Shown one piece after another: positions 37,846-46,809 of a stretch of DNA of 64,000 nt (the first letter of the stretch is position 1; every line of letters begins with the position of its first letter). The stretch covers positions 62,001 to 126,000 of the forward strand of contig CAXBFG010000006.1 in the NCBI GenBank assembly GCA_963975155.1. Direction: 5' to 3'. Under the pieces are notes generated by a model, which made no database searches, was not told the origin of the DNA, and saw only the letters and a program-made list of their open reading frames with translations. The translations under genes were made by a program, and so were the position numbers. The DNA comes from UBA5109 sp963975155 (GTDB taxonomy: Bacteria > Pseudomonadota > Gammaproteobacteria > Pseudomonadales > Pseudohongiellaceae).

Positions 37846-38616
37846 TTACTGGGCTACCCAACCTCCATCAATGGCCAGACACTGCCCGGTAATATAACTG
37901 GCCTGATCAGAGCAAAGGTAAAGTATGGTATCAGCAATATCAGCAGGTTGTCCGATTCGATGCTCGGGAACTCCGGCAAGAATCTGCTCTTCAAAACCAG
38001 GTGTAGTAGCCATAAGTCGTTCCAGCATAGGGGTCATAATTGGTCCGGGGCAGACAGCATTTACGCGCACATTAGACACCGCATATTCCAGTGCCGCAGT
38101 CTTGGTGAGGCCTGCTACAGCGTGCTTGCTGGCAACATAGGCAGGCAAGCCGGGAAAGCCGATCAGCCCTGCAATAGACGAAAGATTGACAATGGCACCT
38201 CCCCCTGCTTCGACCATTTGGGGAATTTCATGTTTCATACAGAGCCAGACACCCTTGATATTAGTGTTATAAACCCGTTCAAAATTTTCTTCGCTACATT
38301 CCGTAGTAATACCCTGAATGCCCTCAATACCTGCATTATTACAAGCAATATTCAATTGCCCATAGTGATCTATGCTATGAGCAATCAAGGCTTCAACTTG
38401 CTGTGACTGTGAAACATCGCACCGAATATATACAGCATCCCCGCCACTTTTCTTAATCTGTCTGACAACAGCCTCACCGGAAGCAAGGTCCAGGTCCGAC
38501 ACGATGACCTTTGCATTATTAGCGGCAAACTTGAGTGCGGTTTCTGCACCAATACCTGAGCCTGCACCCGTGACAAGAACCACCTTTCCTGCATAATCAA
38601 ATGTTATTTTTCCCAT
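37846..38616 (-). CDS. SDR family oxidoreductase (stress block)
   Basis: 256 residues from ATG 38616, which follows an AAGGGGG site by seven bases; the open frame begins eight codons earlier. Classical SDR motifs: TGAGSGIG, NNAG, NLSSIAGL with the catalytic Ser, and YVASK with Tyr and Lys. SDLDLAS after the second strand favours NAD. It ends SYITGQCLAIDGGWVAQ. Substrate unknown. It shares an intergenic region with the divergent PEP synthase gene, in which an FNR/Anr-like palindrome lies. Confidence 0.87.
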   Translation of the reverse strand: MGKITFDYAGKVVLVTGAGSGIGAETALKFAANNAKVIVSDLDLASGEAVVRQIKKSGGDAVYIRCDVSQSQQVEALIAHSIDHYGQLNIACNNAGIEGIQGITTECSEENFERVYNTNIKGVWLCMKHEIPQMVEAGGGAIVNLSSIAGLIGFPGLPAYVASKHAVAGLTKTAALEYAVSNVRVNAVCPGPIMTPMLERLMATTPGFEEQILAGVPEHRIGQPADIADTILYLCSDQASYITGQCLAIDGGWVAQ

Positions 38617-38702
38617 TTTCGACCCCCTTTGTTTAATCACTTAACTATTATTTTTATCTCCTAATCCAGCTGCCAGCTTAAGAAAGCCTAGCCATTGATG
38701 TA

Positions 38703-38716
38703 TTGATTCAGGTCAA
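38703..38716. promoter_or_regulatory. FNR/Anr-like box
   Basis: TTGATTCAGGTCAA matches the FNR/Anr consensus TTGAT-N4-ATCAA at nine of ten defined positions. It lies 84 bases before the PEP synthase ATG and 86 bases before the divergent SDR start, so it could act on either as an oxygen-responsive site. No regulator gene is in the window. Confidence 0.45.
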
Positions 38717-38800
38717 CCGTATCGACCAGCTACTTGTATACCCTGATTTATCCTGACTTTTGGTACCTTTTATACAGCCATTTATTTATTGGGAATCGAC

Positions 38801-41182
38801 ATGAAAAAAGGAAGTGACCTGATCATCTGGTTTGACGATGAAAATTGCCGCGACATAAGCAAGGTCGGTGGAAAAAATGCATCGCTTGGTGAGCTCGTAT
38901 TCCATCTCAATAAAAAAGGCATAGCGGTGCCTGATGGCTTTGCTACCAATACCAGCATGTTCAGGGATTATGTCGAACTTAACTCTCTGGCAGGCCTTAT
39001 AGAATCCAGCATGCAGGCAATTAAAGCCCAACAACTGAATCTACATGAGGCTGGCAAGAATATCCGCGAAGCTTTTTTGCAAGGAGAATGGACCACTGCT
39101 GCTAAAAACGAACTCAAAACAGCTTATTCTGAATTAAATAAACGTAATAGTGCGCAAGATATGGCTGTCGCAGTCCGCTCCAGCGCAACTGCAGAGGATT
39201 TACCCGAAGCCAGTTTCGCCGGCCAGCAGGAAAGCTACCTCAATATTCGGGGAGAAGAGTCCCTTCTTGATGCTTGTCGTCGTTGTTATGCATCTCTCTT
39301 TACTGACCGGGCCATCAGTTATCGTGATATGCATAATATAGATCACCTTACCGTTTCACTATCAATTGGTGTACAGAGGATGGTGCGCGCGGACCTCGGC
39401 TGTGCCGGAGTAATATTTACGCTTGATACAGAAACAGGATTTAAGAAAGTAATCAATATTACCGGAGCCTGGGGACTGGGAGAGAATATTGTGCAAGGGA
39501 CTGTGGCCCCTGATGAGTATATGGTGTTTAAGCCCCTGCTCGACAATAAACATAACATACCCATTATCAATCGCCAGCTCGGGGATAAGGCAAAAAAAAT
39601 GATTTACCAGCAGGATGCTGCAACTACTACTCGCAATGTGCCAACCACAGAAGTAGAACGTAAAACCTTTACTCTGGAAGATGAGGCAGTACTAAAGCTG
39701 GCGCGCTGGGCTCTCATCATTGAACAACATTACGGCTGTCCTATGGATATTGAGTGGGCCAGAGATGGCGAAAATGGCGACTTGTTCATTGTTCAGGCAC
39801 GCCCTGAAACGGTCCAGAGCCAGCGTGCCTTTAACAGTCTGAGGTCATACCAGATCAAATCCCGTAACAAAAAAATTCTAAGTGGTCAGGCCATTGGGCA
39901 AGCTATTATCAGTGCTCCTGTCTGCGTTATTCGTAAGGCTGCCGACATAGAAAAATTTATAGATGGCAGCATTCTGGTCACAGAAAACACTGACCCCGAC
40001 TGGGTACCCATCATGAAACGCGCTGTTGCCATAATTACTGACCACGGTGGACGAACTTCCCATGCCGCCATCGTCAGCCGTGAATTAGGATTGCCGGCTA
40101 TATTGGGAACAATGAACGCTACCAAGATTTTGCAAAACAAAGAGCTGGTATCTGTGTCCTGTGCTGAGGGGGATGTCGGAATCGTTTATGAGGGTAAAGT
40201 GGATTTCACGTTTCAGGAAATTGATCTGCAGGAAATTCCCGAGACAAGTACAGAAGTGATGCTTAACCTGGCCAACCCTGCTTCGGCACTGCAATGGTGG
40301 CGCTTGCCAGCCGATGGTATAGGGCTGGTTCGTATGGAGTTCGTTATTAACAATTATGTAAAAGCTCACCCCATGGCTTTAGTGCATTTTGGCGAACTTG
40401 AAGAAAGCAATGTAAAGGAAAGTATCCGCCAGCTAACGCATGCATATGAAGATAAGACTGAATACTTTGTGGATACATTAGCATTAGGACTAGCGCGTTT
40501 TGCCGCCCTGACTTATCCAAAAGCATGCATTATTCGCATGAGTGATTTCAAAACCAATGAATACGCCCATCTATTAGGTGGCAGTGATTTTGAACCTGAG
40601 GAAGAAAACCCGATGCTGGGCTTTCGTGGAGCCTCACGCTACTACTCCGAAGCTTACCAGGACGCCTTTGCGCTGGAATGCAAGGCGATAAAAAAATTGC
40701 GGGAGACTATGGGCTTTGACAATGTCATTGTCATGATTCCTTTCTGCCGTACTGTTCAGGAAGCAGAGAAAGTATTACAGGTGATGGCTACATATGGACT
40801 CAAACGTGGAGAAAATGCCTTACAGATTTATGTCATGTGTGAAATCCCTTCCAATGTCATCCTGGCAAAAGAATTTGCTAGTTACTTTGACGGCTTTTCA
40901 ATCGGGAGCAATGACTTGACGCAATTAACACTTGGTGTAGACCGTGACTCCAGCGAACTGGCAAATCTGTTTAGTGAACAGGATAAAGCTGTTAAATGGA
41001 TGATTACTCATGCGATTAAGGAAGCACATGCAGGAGGGGCTAAAATCGGCCTGTGCGGACAAGCTCCCAGCGACCACCCTGAATTTGCATCCTTCCTTGT
41101 TCAAAGTGGTATCGACTCAATATCCGTGAGTCCGGATAGTTTTATGGCAGTAAAACAGCATATCGCTGCAGCTGAAAAATAA
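38801..41182 (+). CDS. ppsA: Phosphoenolpyruvate synthase (copy 1)
   Basis: 793 residues from ATG 38801 (a TTG four codons earlier is possible). Pyruvate + ATP + water gives PEP + AMP + phosphate. The ATP-binding half begins VGGKNASLGELV and contains VRSSATAEDLPEASFAGQQE; the phosphohistidine swivel is GGRTSHAAI with the His at about 421; the PEP/pyruvate barrel half has GGSDFEPEEENPMLGFRGAS and CGQAPSD with its acid-base Cys near the C-terminus. Length is normal. A second, clearly different copy is at 59313-61733. Confidence 0.93.
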   Translation: MKKGSDLIIWFDDENCRDISKVGGKNASLGELVFHLNKKGIAVPDGFATNTSMFRDYVELNSLAGLIESSMQAIKAQQLNLHEAGKNIREAFLQGEWTTAAKNELKTAYSELNKRNSAQDMAVAVRSSATAEDLPEASFAGQQESYLNIRGEESLLDACRRCYASLFTDRAISYRDMHNIDHLTVSLSIGVQRMVRADLGCAGVIFTLDTETGFKKVINITGAWGLGENIVQGTVAPDEYMVFKPLLDNKHNIPIINRQLGDKAKKMIYQQDAATTTRNVPTTEVERKTFTLEDEAVLKLARWALIIEQHYGCPMDIEWARDGENGDLFIVQARPETVQSQRAFNSLRSYQIKSRNKKILSGQAIGQAIISAPVCVIRKAADIEKFIDGSILVTENTDPDWVPIMKRAVAIITDHGGRTSHAAIVSRELGLPAILGTMNATKILQNKELVSVSCAEGDVGIVYEGKVDFTFQEIDLQEIPETSTEVMLNLANPASALQWWRLPADGIGLVRMEFVINNYVKAHPMALVHFGELEESNVKESIRQLTHAYEDKTEYFVDTLALGLARFAALTYPKACIIRMSDFKTNEYAHLLGGSDFEPEEENPMLGFRGASRYYSEAYQDAFALECKAIKKLRETMGFDNVIVMIPFCRTVQEAEKVLQVMATYGLKRGENALQIYVMCEIPSNVILAKEFASYFDGFSIGSNDLTQLTLGVDRDSSELANLFSEQDKAVKWMITHAIKEAHAGGAKIGLCGQAPSDHPEFASFLVQSGIDSISVSPDSFMAVKQHIAAAEK

Positions 41183-41319
41183 TTCAGACCAAGGCCCGAA
41201 GACAGAAGGTTTAATGCTTTTCTCAATAAAACCCAGCCTGGCTGTTGTCGACTAAGCTACCTTTCTCATCATTCCCTTCAGCCTTCATATAAAAGCCGAT
41301 TAATCCTGATCCTGTGAGA

Positions 41320-41808
41320 CTAGGCGGTTTTTTGCCTGCGTGCAGCTGCTCTCTTCTTACGGGCTGCAGCCGCTCGCTTGGCAGCAGCCAGGGCTTCAGC
41401 TTTTTGTTTTTTCTCCCAGTCTTTTTCAAATGCCTCAAGCACTTTAGCTCTGGCCGCCAGTTTCTTCTGAAAAGGTTTGGCGACTTTTAATCTACTTTGG
41501 CTGGTTGTCATAATCGCTTTTGCTTCATGCAGGGAGTTACCCAGCAACTCAGTTGCAGCTTTGGCTTTTTTTAGTTCGTTATGTGCTTTCTTAGACCCTG
41601 ATTTTTTGGCAGCCAGGGCATATTTAATTAGCTGCTGTTTTGCTTTGCCGAGTTTGGACTGTGCAGATTTCACCGATTTGGCGGCCTTATCAAAATCCTT
41701 CTGATGAGCAGCAAGATACTTATCTTTGGATTTGACGATTTTATGGTGCAGCGCGTGAAACTGGGTTTCCAGTTCTTCTACGGGATGTATTTTTTGCTTA
41801 TTGGCCAT
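41320..41808 (-). CDS. Lys/Ala-rich histone-H1-like coiled-coil protein
   Basis: 162 residues, very rich in Lys and Ala. The first 110 residues predict a long helix or coiled coil (ETQFHALHHKIVKSKDKYL, KSVKSAQSKLGKAKQQLIKY), and the last 30 are a basic Ala/Lys/Arg tail (KRAAAARKKRAAARR) like histone-H1-type and AlgP/PhaM-like bacterial proteins. Such tails bind DNA or polyphosphate. Its place among PPK2, CHAD and stress genes makes a role in nucleoid or polyphosphate-granule organisation an attractive inference. No known domain recognised. Confidence 0.7.
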   Translation of the reverse strand: MANKQKIHPVEELETQFHALHHKIVKSKDKYLAAHQKDFDKAAKSVKSAQSKLGKAKQQLIKYALAAKKSGSKKAHNELKKAKAATELLGNSLHEAKAIMTTSQSRLKVAKPFQKKLAARAKVLEAFEKDWEKKQKAEALAAAKRAAAARKKRAAARRQKTA

Positions 41809-42040
41809 AAATATTGTCCTTGAGACTTTTGGTTAAGATCCGGAATTGTGATTAAGTTATATCACTGTGTGTAAAAAAGATAAGATAGCATCAGTTACTC
41901 TCTCATTTATCCATTTGTAAGGCCAACCCCATTAAGAGTCTGGCACTTTCAGAAAATCGTTCATTAGAAAAACACTGGCCTGCAACCCCTATTACTAAAT
42001 TCTCAAGCCTGATTTTAGGTGGCTACACACATTAAACACA

Positions 42041-42259
42041 CTAGTTATCAGCTTCTACCCAGGCACCGCGATCACACTCCAATATAATGTTGCTGCTTTT
42101 TATATAAGTTCCATGCGGGTAACTTTTTCCATTGAAATAACATATACGCTCTTCAGGAATTTCGCTTTCAATAAGGTCACGCTCATCATTAATATCGAGG
42201 ATGATTGGAGAGTTTTTCAGTTCGGCTATCGGAGCCCCTAAATCAACGGGATGCTTCAT
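42041..42259 (-). CDS. Small DUF1496-like protein
   Basis: 72 residues from ATG 42259, which has an AGAG site ten bases before it; the open frame reaches 42322. The C-terminal half, ICYFNGKSYPHGTYIKSSN then ILECDRGAWVEA, has two Cys and resembles the small DUF1496 domain. No signal peptide is evident. Function unknown. An FNR/Anr-like palindrome lies about 160 bases upstream. Confidence 0.6.
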   Translation of the reverse strand: MKHPVDLGAPIAELKNSPIILDINDERDLIESEIPEERICYFNGKSYPHGTYIKSSNIILECDRGAWVEADN

Positions 42260-42416
42260 AATAGATCTCTCACTGCATAACGGTTCAAAACCAGGCTTAA
42301 TACTTTCGCCCTGACCCAACAAATTTCGAAAGCTTCAGGCTGGTATACTTAATATTGTTTTGGAATGTATACCAAGGTACAGGATCAGATAATATTCAGA
42401 ATACAGCGTAGTCCCA

Positions 42417-42430
42417 TTGAGCTAGATCAA
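42417..42430. promoter_or_regulatory. FNR/Anr-like box
   Basis: TTGAGCTAGATCAA matches TTGAT-N4-ATCAA at nine of ten defined positions. It lies between the stop of the lipase-like gene and the start of the DUF1496-like gene, 158 bases before the latter, and would most naturally serve it. Confidence 0.45.
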
Positions 42431-42530
42431 GAACCACTCTTATAGCATCTGCAGAGTATTCCGGGCTCTTGCCTGTCTACATTGCTATCGGAGTATTGCT
42501 TAAAATCATCTTGTGATGCTTCAACCCATT

Positions 42531-43433
42531 TTAGTCATCCTCCTTCCACCAATCAGCAATGATTTTCCCTACGGCAGGATTGACCAGATAACCGTAAGAT
42601 CGATGACTATTAAGGCCTTCTTCATTCCGAAAAAAGTTATAAATGCCCTCGCTATGATTATCAATCGATTCAAGCAAATTCAGAGCAAGCATGGACTCGA
42701 AACTTTTAGAAAAATCTTTACCCAATGCCACCAGGTCGCCTTCTGCAGAAACATTTGTCCAGCGGCGGATATTTGTTGGGTATTGCTTTTTATTGTGTCT
42801 CCCATAGCCCATTAATCTGTGTTGTATGTATTTCATTCCCAGCGGACTGCCTAATGTCATAAATAAATCGATTTTACCTGGCAGGTGTTCCAGATGAGAA
42901 AGCTCCCATAATGTATCGTAAGCAATGACAGAACCCAGGCTATGACCAATCAGCAATATTTTTTCGTTGTTAGCCAGACATTTCCGTAATTCATCTTTTA
43001 ACATATCGCGTATATCGCAGGCTGTATCATCTTTGTTAGTAAAATATCGATTGGTTTCCTTGGCCGAAGAGCTCATCGGCTTGGGGAGTAAGGGGATAAT
43101 AAAAGGGAAAATATCTGCCAGCGTAAGTAACAGACTATAGAATTTCCGGTTCCAGGAATTAGCTTCCCGAATGTCTTCTGTCGATGCCATATGAGTATTT
43201 ATTAATGCATCAATCCAGGGTAAATCCCGACTGATATCCTTGATCTCTTTATAGTAAAGATAAGTCCATGCAATCAGTTTAAAATCATCACTGTGCCGAA
43301 GCATTTCTTTGAAACATTCGGGTTCGGCGCGACGTACTCCTTCAAGCATAGTACGCCATAACAGCTCACGCTGTTGATCTGCGGGTGGTTTCGGGTTTTT
43401 CCCGGGTACAAATATAATCCGGCGCTTTTGCAT
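42531..43433 (-). CDS. Alpha/beta hydrolase-like protein with GHSLGS
   Basis: 300 residues, no signal peptide. A lipase-type nucleophile elbow LIGHSLGSVIAYD is at about residues 160-172, followed by LFMTLGSPLGM and SAEGDLVALG (possible catalytic Asp); His candidates are in the terminal LNSHRSYGYL. The N-terminus IIFVPGKNPKPPADQQ resembles proteins acting on serine-lipase-like substrates. No close family recognised. Divergent to the GpsA-like gene, 94 bases apart. Confidence 0.7.
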   Translation of the reverse strand: MQKRRIIFVPGKNPKPPADQQRELLWRTMLEGVRRAEPECFKEMLRHSDDFKLIAWTYLYYKEIKDISRDLPWIDALINTHMASTEDIREANSWNRKFYSLLLTLADIFPFIIPLLPKPMSSSAKETNRYFTNKDDTACDIRDMLKDELRKCLANNEKILLIGHSLGSVIAYDTLWELSHLEHLPGKIDLFMTLGSPLGMKYIQHRLMGYGRHNKKQYPTNIRRWTNVSAEGDLVALGKDFSKSFESMLALNLLESIDNHSEGIYNFFRNEEGLNSHRSYGYLVNPAVGKIIADWWKEDD

Positions 43434-43527
43434 GAGTCACATTAGACAGGCTGTAGATTCAAATTCATTTTATGGTATAAGACTTATCGGGTTGATGTTG
43501 TAAAAAAGAATCTCAAAGGTATAGCGC

Positions 43528-44433
43528 ATGACGAAGCAATACAAGGTATTGATACTGGGTTACGGTGAAATGGGCCATGCCATGGAGTACCTTTTGCGAA
43601 ACCGACATCAACTTTATATATGGGATAAATACCCGCAAAATGATTTTAATTCTGTCTCTCTCGAAGATGCAGCCCCAAAGGCTGATATAGTCCTGTTTTG
43701 CCTACCTGTAAATCCTCATCAGGAAATAGCGGAACACATAAGCCCCTTACTCAAACCTCATTGCCTGTGCCTGAGCATTGCCAAAGGCCTGAATCAGGCA
43801 GGCCTTACGGCTGCACAAATATTCACAGACGAATTTGCCAATAAACAAGCTTTTGGTCTTATCTATGGACCAATGATTTCAGAGGAAATCCTCAATGGGC
43901 ATTATGCCTTTGCACAGGTAGCCTGCAGCAAGAAAGATGATTTTGCACGGGTAAAAAACCTGTTTGAGCATTCAAATTTACTCATAGAATCCAGCGAGGA
44001 TATCAGCGGAATCACCTGGTCAGTAATTCTTAAAAATGTTTATGCCCTGGCCTTTGGGATGGCTGACGAATTACAGCTAGGCGATAACGTAAGAGGGTTT
44101 CTTACCGTTTCAGCTATCAGAGAGCTGGATCAAATTATTTCCAAAATGGGAGGTGCTAGTGGCAGTCCTTATCATTTAGCAGGCTTAGGTGATCTGGTCA
44201 CTACAGGTACGAGTAAGACTTCGCACCACTATGGCTTAGGTCGAAAATTGGCAAGAGGTGAATTGCAAGGAATAGAAGGTGAAGGTATTAACACCTTGAA
44301 TATGGTCGAAAAATACCATTTGATTGATAGAGCCGTCTATCCTTTGTTTAACCTGATGCATCACATCGTTACAAATCCACAAGATGTGGAAGAACAATTC
44401 GATGCTTTTTTAAAACAGGGCCATGACACATGA
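43528..44433 (+). CDS. gpsA: GpsA-like glycerol-3-phosphate dehydrogenase
   Basis: 301 residues, shorter than the usual 330-340. The N-terminal Rossmann motif is LGYGEMGHAMEYLL instead of the typical GAGxWG. The C-terminal half shows the family's catalytic Lys in ILKNVYALAFGMAD, then GDNVRGFLTVSAIREL and LAGLGDLVTTGTSKTSHHYG. It would interconvert glycerol-3-phosphate and dihydroxyacetone phosphate. It stands 35-50 bases before an FGGY kinase gene of glycerol-kinase type, so a joint role in glycerol or a related polyol is likely. The atypical N-terminus may mean a different substrate. Confidence 0.75.
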   Translation: MTKQYKVLILGYGEMGHAMEYLLRNRHQLYIWDKYPQNDFNSVSLEDAAPKADIVLFCLPVNPHQEIAEHISPLLKPHCLCLSIAKGLNQAGLTAAQIFTDEFANKQAFGLIYGPMISEEILNGHYAFAQVACSKKDDFARVKNLFEHSNLLIESSEDISGITWSVILKNVYALAFGMADELQLGDNVRGFLTVSAIRELDQIISKMGGASGSPYHLAGLGDLVTTGTSKTSHHYGLGRKLARGELQGIEGEGINTLNMVEKYHLIDRAVYPLFNLMHHIVTNPQDVEEQFDAFLKQGHDT

Positions 44434-44483
44434 GCAGCTCCAAAGAGTGTGAATGTTCTTAATTCAATTTGCCTGTAACAAAT

Positions 44484-45926
44484 ATGGAAAATAAGTCTTT
44501 ATATCTGGTTCTGGATCAGGGTAGTCATGCCAGTCGGGCTATTGTATTCAATGCACGAGCAGAGAAAATAGCCGAGTCGAGCTCAGAAATTCAGACTTTC
44601 AGGCAAGCAGACAGAGTCGAACTGGATGCCAGCCAGCTTCTTGACAGTCTAAAAACAGTCGCTTTGGACGTTTATGAACAAATTGGCACTGATCGAAGCC
44701 ATTTAAAAATAGCCGGCCTTGCTACGCAACGTTCAAATATTGTGTGCTGGCGAAGAAGTGATTACCTTGCATTAAGTCCGGTTTTAAGCTGGCAGGATCG
44801 TCGCGCAGAAGACAAATTAAAGGATATCGATTATCCGCTTATACAAAGTAAAACAGGCTTATTTGCTAATGCTCACTATGGAGCAAGCAAGATGGCATGG
44901 TGCCTTGAACATATTCAGGAAGTTAAAAATGCAGCTGAGATGCATGATCTTTGTATAGGGCCCATGGCCAGTTATCTGGCGAGTCGCTTAACAAACAGTG
45001 AAGCACTGGCTGATCCCGTTAACGCCTCTCGTACCCTGTTATGGAATATACATAACAAGAGCTGGGATGATGATTTATGCAAACTCTTCGGAATAGATAA
45101 ATCATATCTTCCTAACTGTGTTACATCTGATTACGGATTCGGATTTTTATCATTGGGCAAGCATGAGATACCACTACAAGTTGTTGCCGGCGATTTATCC
45201 GCCGCTGCATTTTTGAATGGGACTCCACTTGATAATACGGCATATGTCACTCTTGGAACGGGCGCCTTTGTGCAACGAATTATCAACCAACCTGGTTCAC
45301 ATTCTCCCTTGCTTGATGGAGTACTCTGGAGCTCTGAGGATAAGGAATTTTACAGTCTTGAAGGCACCGTAAATGGAGCTGGTAGTGCTATTAGCTGGTT
45401 GGTAGAACAACATGGCATTACTGAGAGTAAATTTTTCCAGCAAGTGGAGCAATGGCTTGAAGAGGTACAGACTCCTCCCCTGTTTTTAAATGCTGTATCA
45501 GGGCTTGGTTCACCCTTATGGTGTGCGCATGAAAATTCCAGATTCGATCAAGACGCAAACTTGCCAGAGCAAGCTGTGGCAGTGCTGGAGAGTATTATTT
45601 TTTTATTGATCTTAAACATGGAAGTCATGCATGAAATTCTTCCCAAGGCTCAAGGTATCAGTGTTAGCGGAGGGCTGGCGAATCTAAAGGGATTTTGTCA
45701 AAAGCTGGCTGATATAAGCGGTTTGAAAGTACAGCGTAACGATGAAACAGAAGGAACCGCACGCGGACTGGCCTACCTCCTCACAGACTGTAACGGAGAA
45801 TGGCCAGTGAGTTATTCGATTTTCAAACCCGCAACAGATACAGAGCTGGCGAACAGATATTCAAACTGGATACAGTTTGTCAGAAATAACGTAAGTGAAG
45901 ACTGCCTTTACTTTCAAAAAAAGTAA
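44484..45926 (+). CDS. FGGY carbohydrate kinase (glycerol-kinase-like)
   Basis: 480 residues from ATG 44484 (a TTG at 44469 would add five). The N-terminal domain has LVLDQGSHASRAIVF and AGLATQRSNIVCW, with LSWQDRRAED matching the substrate region of FGGY kinases; the C-terminal domain has AYVTLGTGAFVQ and GISVSGGLANLKGF. Glycerol kinase carries DQGTTSSR in place of DQGSHASR, so the sugar or polyol may differ from glycerol. It is paired with the GpsA-like gene upstream. Neither start has a strong ribosome-binding site. Confidence 0.8.
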   Translation: MENKSLYLVLDQGSHASRAIVFNARAEKIAESSSEIQTFRQADRVELDASQLLDSLKTVALDVYEQIGTDRSHLKIAGLATQRSNIVCWRRSDYLALSPVLSWQDRRAEDKLKDIDYPLIQSKTGLFANAHYGASKMAWCLEHIQEVKNAAEMHDLCIGPMASYLASRLTNSEALADPVNASRTLLWNIHNKSWDDDLCKLFGIDKSYLPNCVTSDYGFGFLSLGKHEIPLQVVAGDLSAAAFLNGTPLDNTAYVTLGTGAFVQRIINQPGSHSPLLDGVLWSSEDKEFYSLEGTVNGAGSAISWLVEQHGITESKFFQQVEQWLEEVQTPPLFLNAVSGLGSPLWCAHENSRFDQDANLPEQAVAVLESIIFLLILNMEVMHEILPKAQGISVSGGLANLKGFCQKLADISGLKVQRNDETEGTARGLAYLLTDCNGEWPVSYSIFKPATDTELANRYSNWIQFVRNNVSEDCLYFQKK

Positions 45927-45940
45927 TATTAAATGCACCG

Positions 45941-45987
45941 TTTTCTTTCCTTCATCCCTTCATTCCTTCTTTCTTTCCTTCTTTCCT
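45941..45987 (+). repeat. Polypyrimidine CTTT/CCTT tract
   Basis: A 47-base run of C and T broken by only two A residues, made of irregular CTTT, CCTT and TTCC units, sits between the convergent kinase and PPK2 genes. It is simple-sequence and may be prone to slippage; it may also help end transcription of the FGGY kinase gene. Confidence 0.7.
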
Positions 45988-46008
45988 GTCGTGAAATTAC
46001 TGATGACC

Positions 46009-46773
46009 TCAGGGATAAAGCTTACCATCTGACAGAAAGCTTTCATTAAATGGAAATACCACATCTGAATCTGGCTGGCATAGACGCCCATTTTTTTCGG
46101 GACAATCAATTCTTTTTATAATATCCCTGATCACGTTTAGTCTTGCCATTTTTTTATTGTCTGCCTTTACAATATTCCATGGCGAGACGTTACTGTGAGT
46201 TCGACTTAGCATCTCATTTCGTGCCGCACTATAGTCTTTCCAATGTTTGATTGCAGACTGATCGATCGGGCTTATTTTCCATTGCGTCAGTGGATCTTCA
46301 CTGCGCTCCTGCAGCCGTTTTTTCTGTTCCTTAAGGCTGATATCCAGGTAGTATTTAAATAGTATGATGCCTGAGCGAATTAACAAATCCTCAAATTCAT
46401 TTACCGTATTCATAAATGTTTCGTACTGACTATCCGTGCAATAATCCATGACCCTTTCGACTCCCGCCCGGTTATACCAGCTGCGATTAAACAGCACCAT
46501 CTCTGCATCAACAGGAAGGTGCTGTACATAACGCTGAAAGTACCATGCTCTGTCTTCACGCTCGGTCGGTTTGCCCAGGGCAACGACTCTTGTTTCTCGA
46601 GGGCTTAAATGCGCCGTGATACGTTTTATAAGGCCGTCTTTTCCGCTTGCATCTCGCCCCTCAAACAATATAAGCACGCGATAATTAGTATCGATGATAT
46701 GTCGTTGCACTTTTACCAGTTCCACCTGTAAAGCGCGCAATGTTTTTTTGTAATCTGATCGATCTTTTTTCAA
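46009..46773 (-). CDS. ppk2: Polyphosphate kinase 2 family protein
   Basis: 254 residues, a single-domain PPK2. Walker A EGRDASGKDG is at about 38-47, Walker B/lid region FNRSWYNRAGVERVM at about 93-107, and FKYYLDISLKEQKKRLQER follows. PPK2 enzymes move phosphate between polyphosphate and nucleotides, usually making ATP or GTP from the diphosphates (or monophosphates). It follows a CHAD gene on the same strand by 36 bases. Which nucleotide class is used cannot be told from sequence by eye. Confidence 0.92.
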   Translation of the reverse strand: MKKDRSDYKKTLRALQVELVKVQRHIIDTNYRVLILFEGRDASGKDGLIKRITAHLSPRETRVVALGKPTEREDRAWYFQRYVQHLPVDAEMVLFNRSWYNRAGVERVMDYCTDSQYETFMNTVNEFEDLLIRSGIILFKYYLDISLKEQKKRLQERSEDPLTQWKISPIDQSAIKHWKDYSAARNEMLSRTHSNVSPWNIVKADNKKMARLNVIRDIIKRIDCPEKNGRLCQPDSDVVFPFNESFLSDGKLYP

Positions 46774-46809
46774 CTGTTTACCTTCGTATAGCTTTTTATA
46801 ATTCGCATA

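Noticed and set aside
41868..41885. Possible CRP site near the Lys/Ala-rich gene (GTGAT...ATCAC)
   Set aside because: The half-sites are too far apart for the TGTGA-N6-TCACA consensus.
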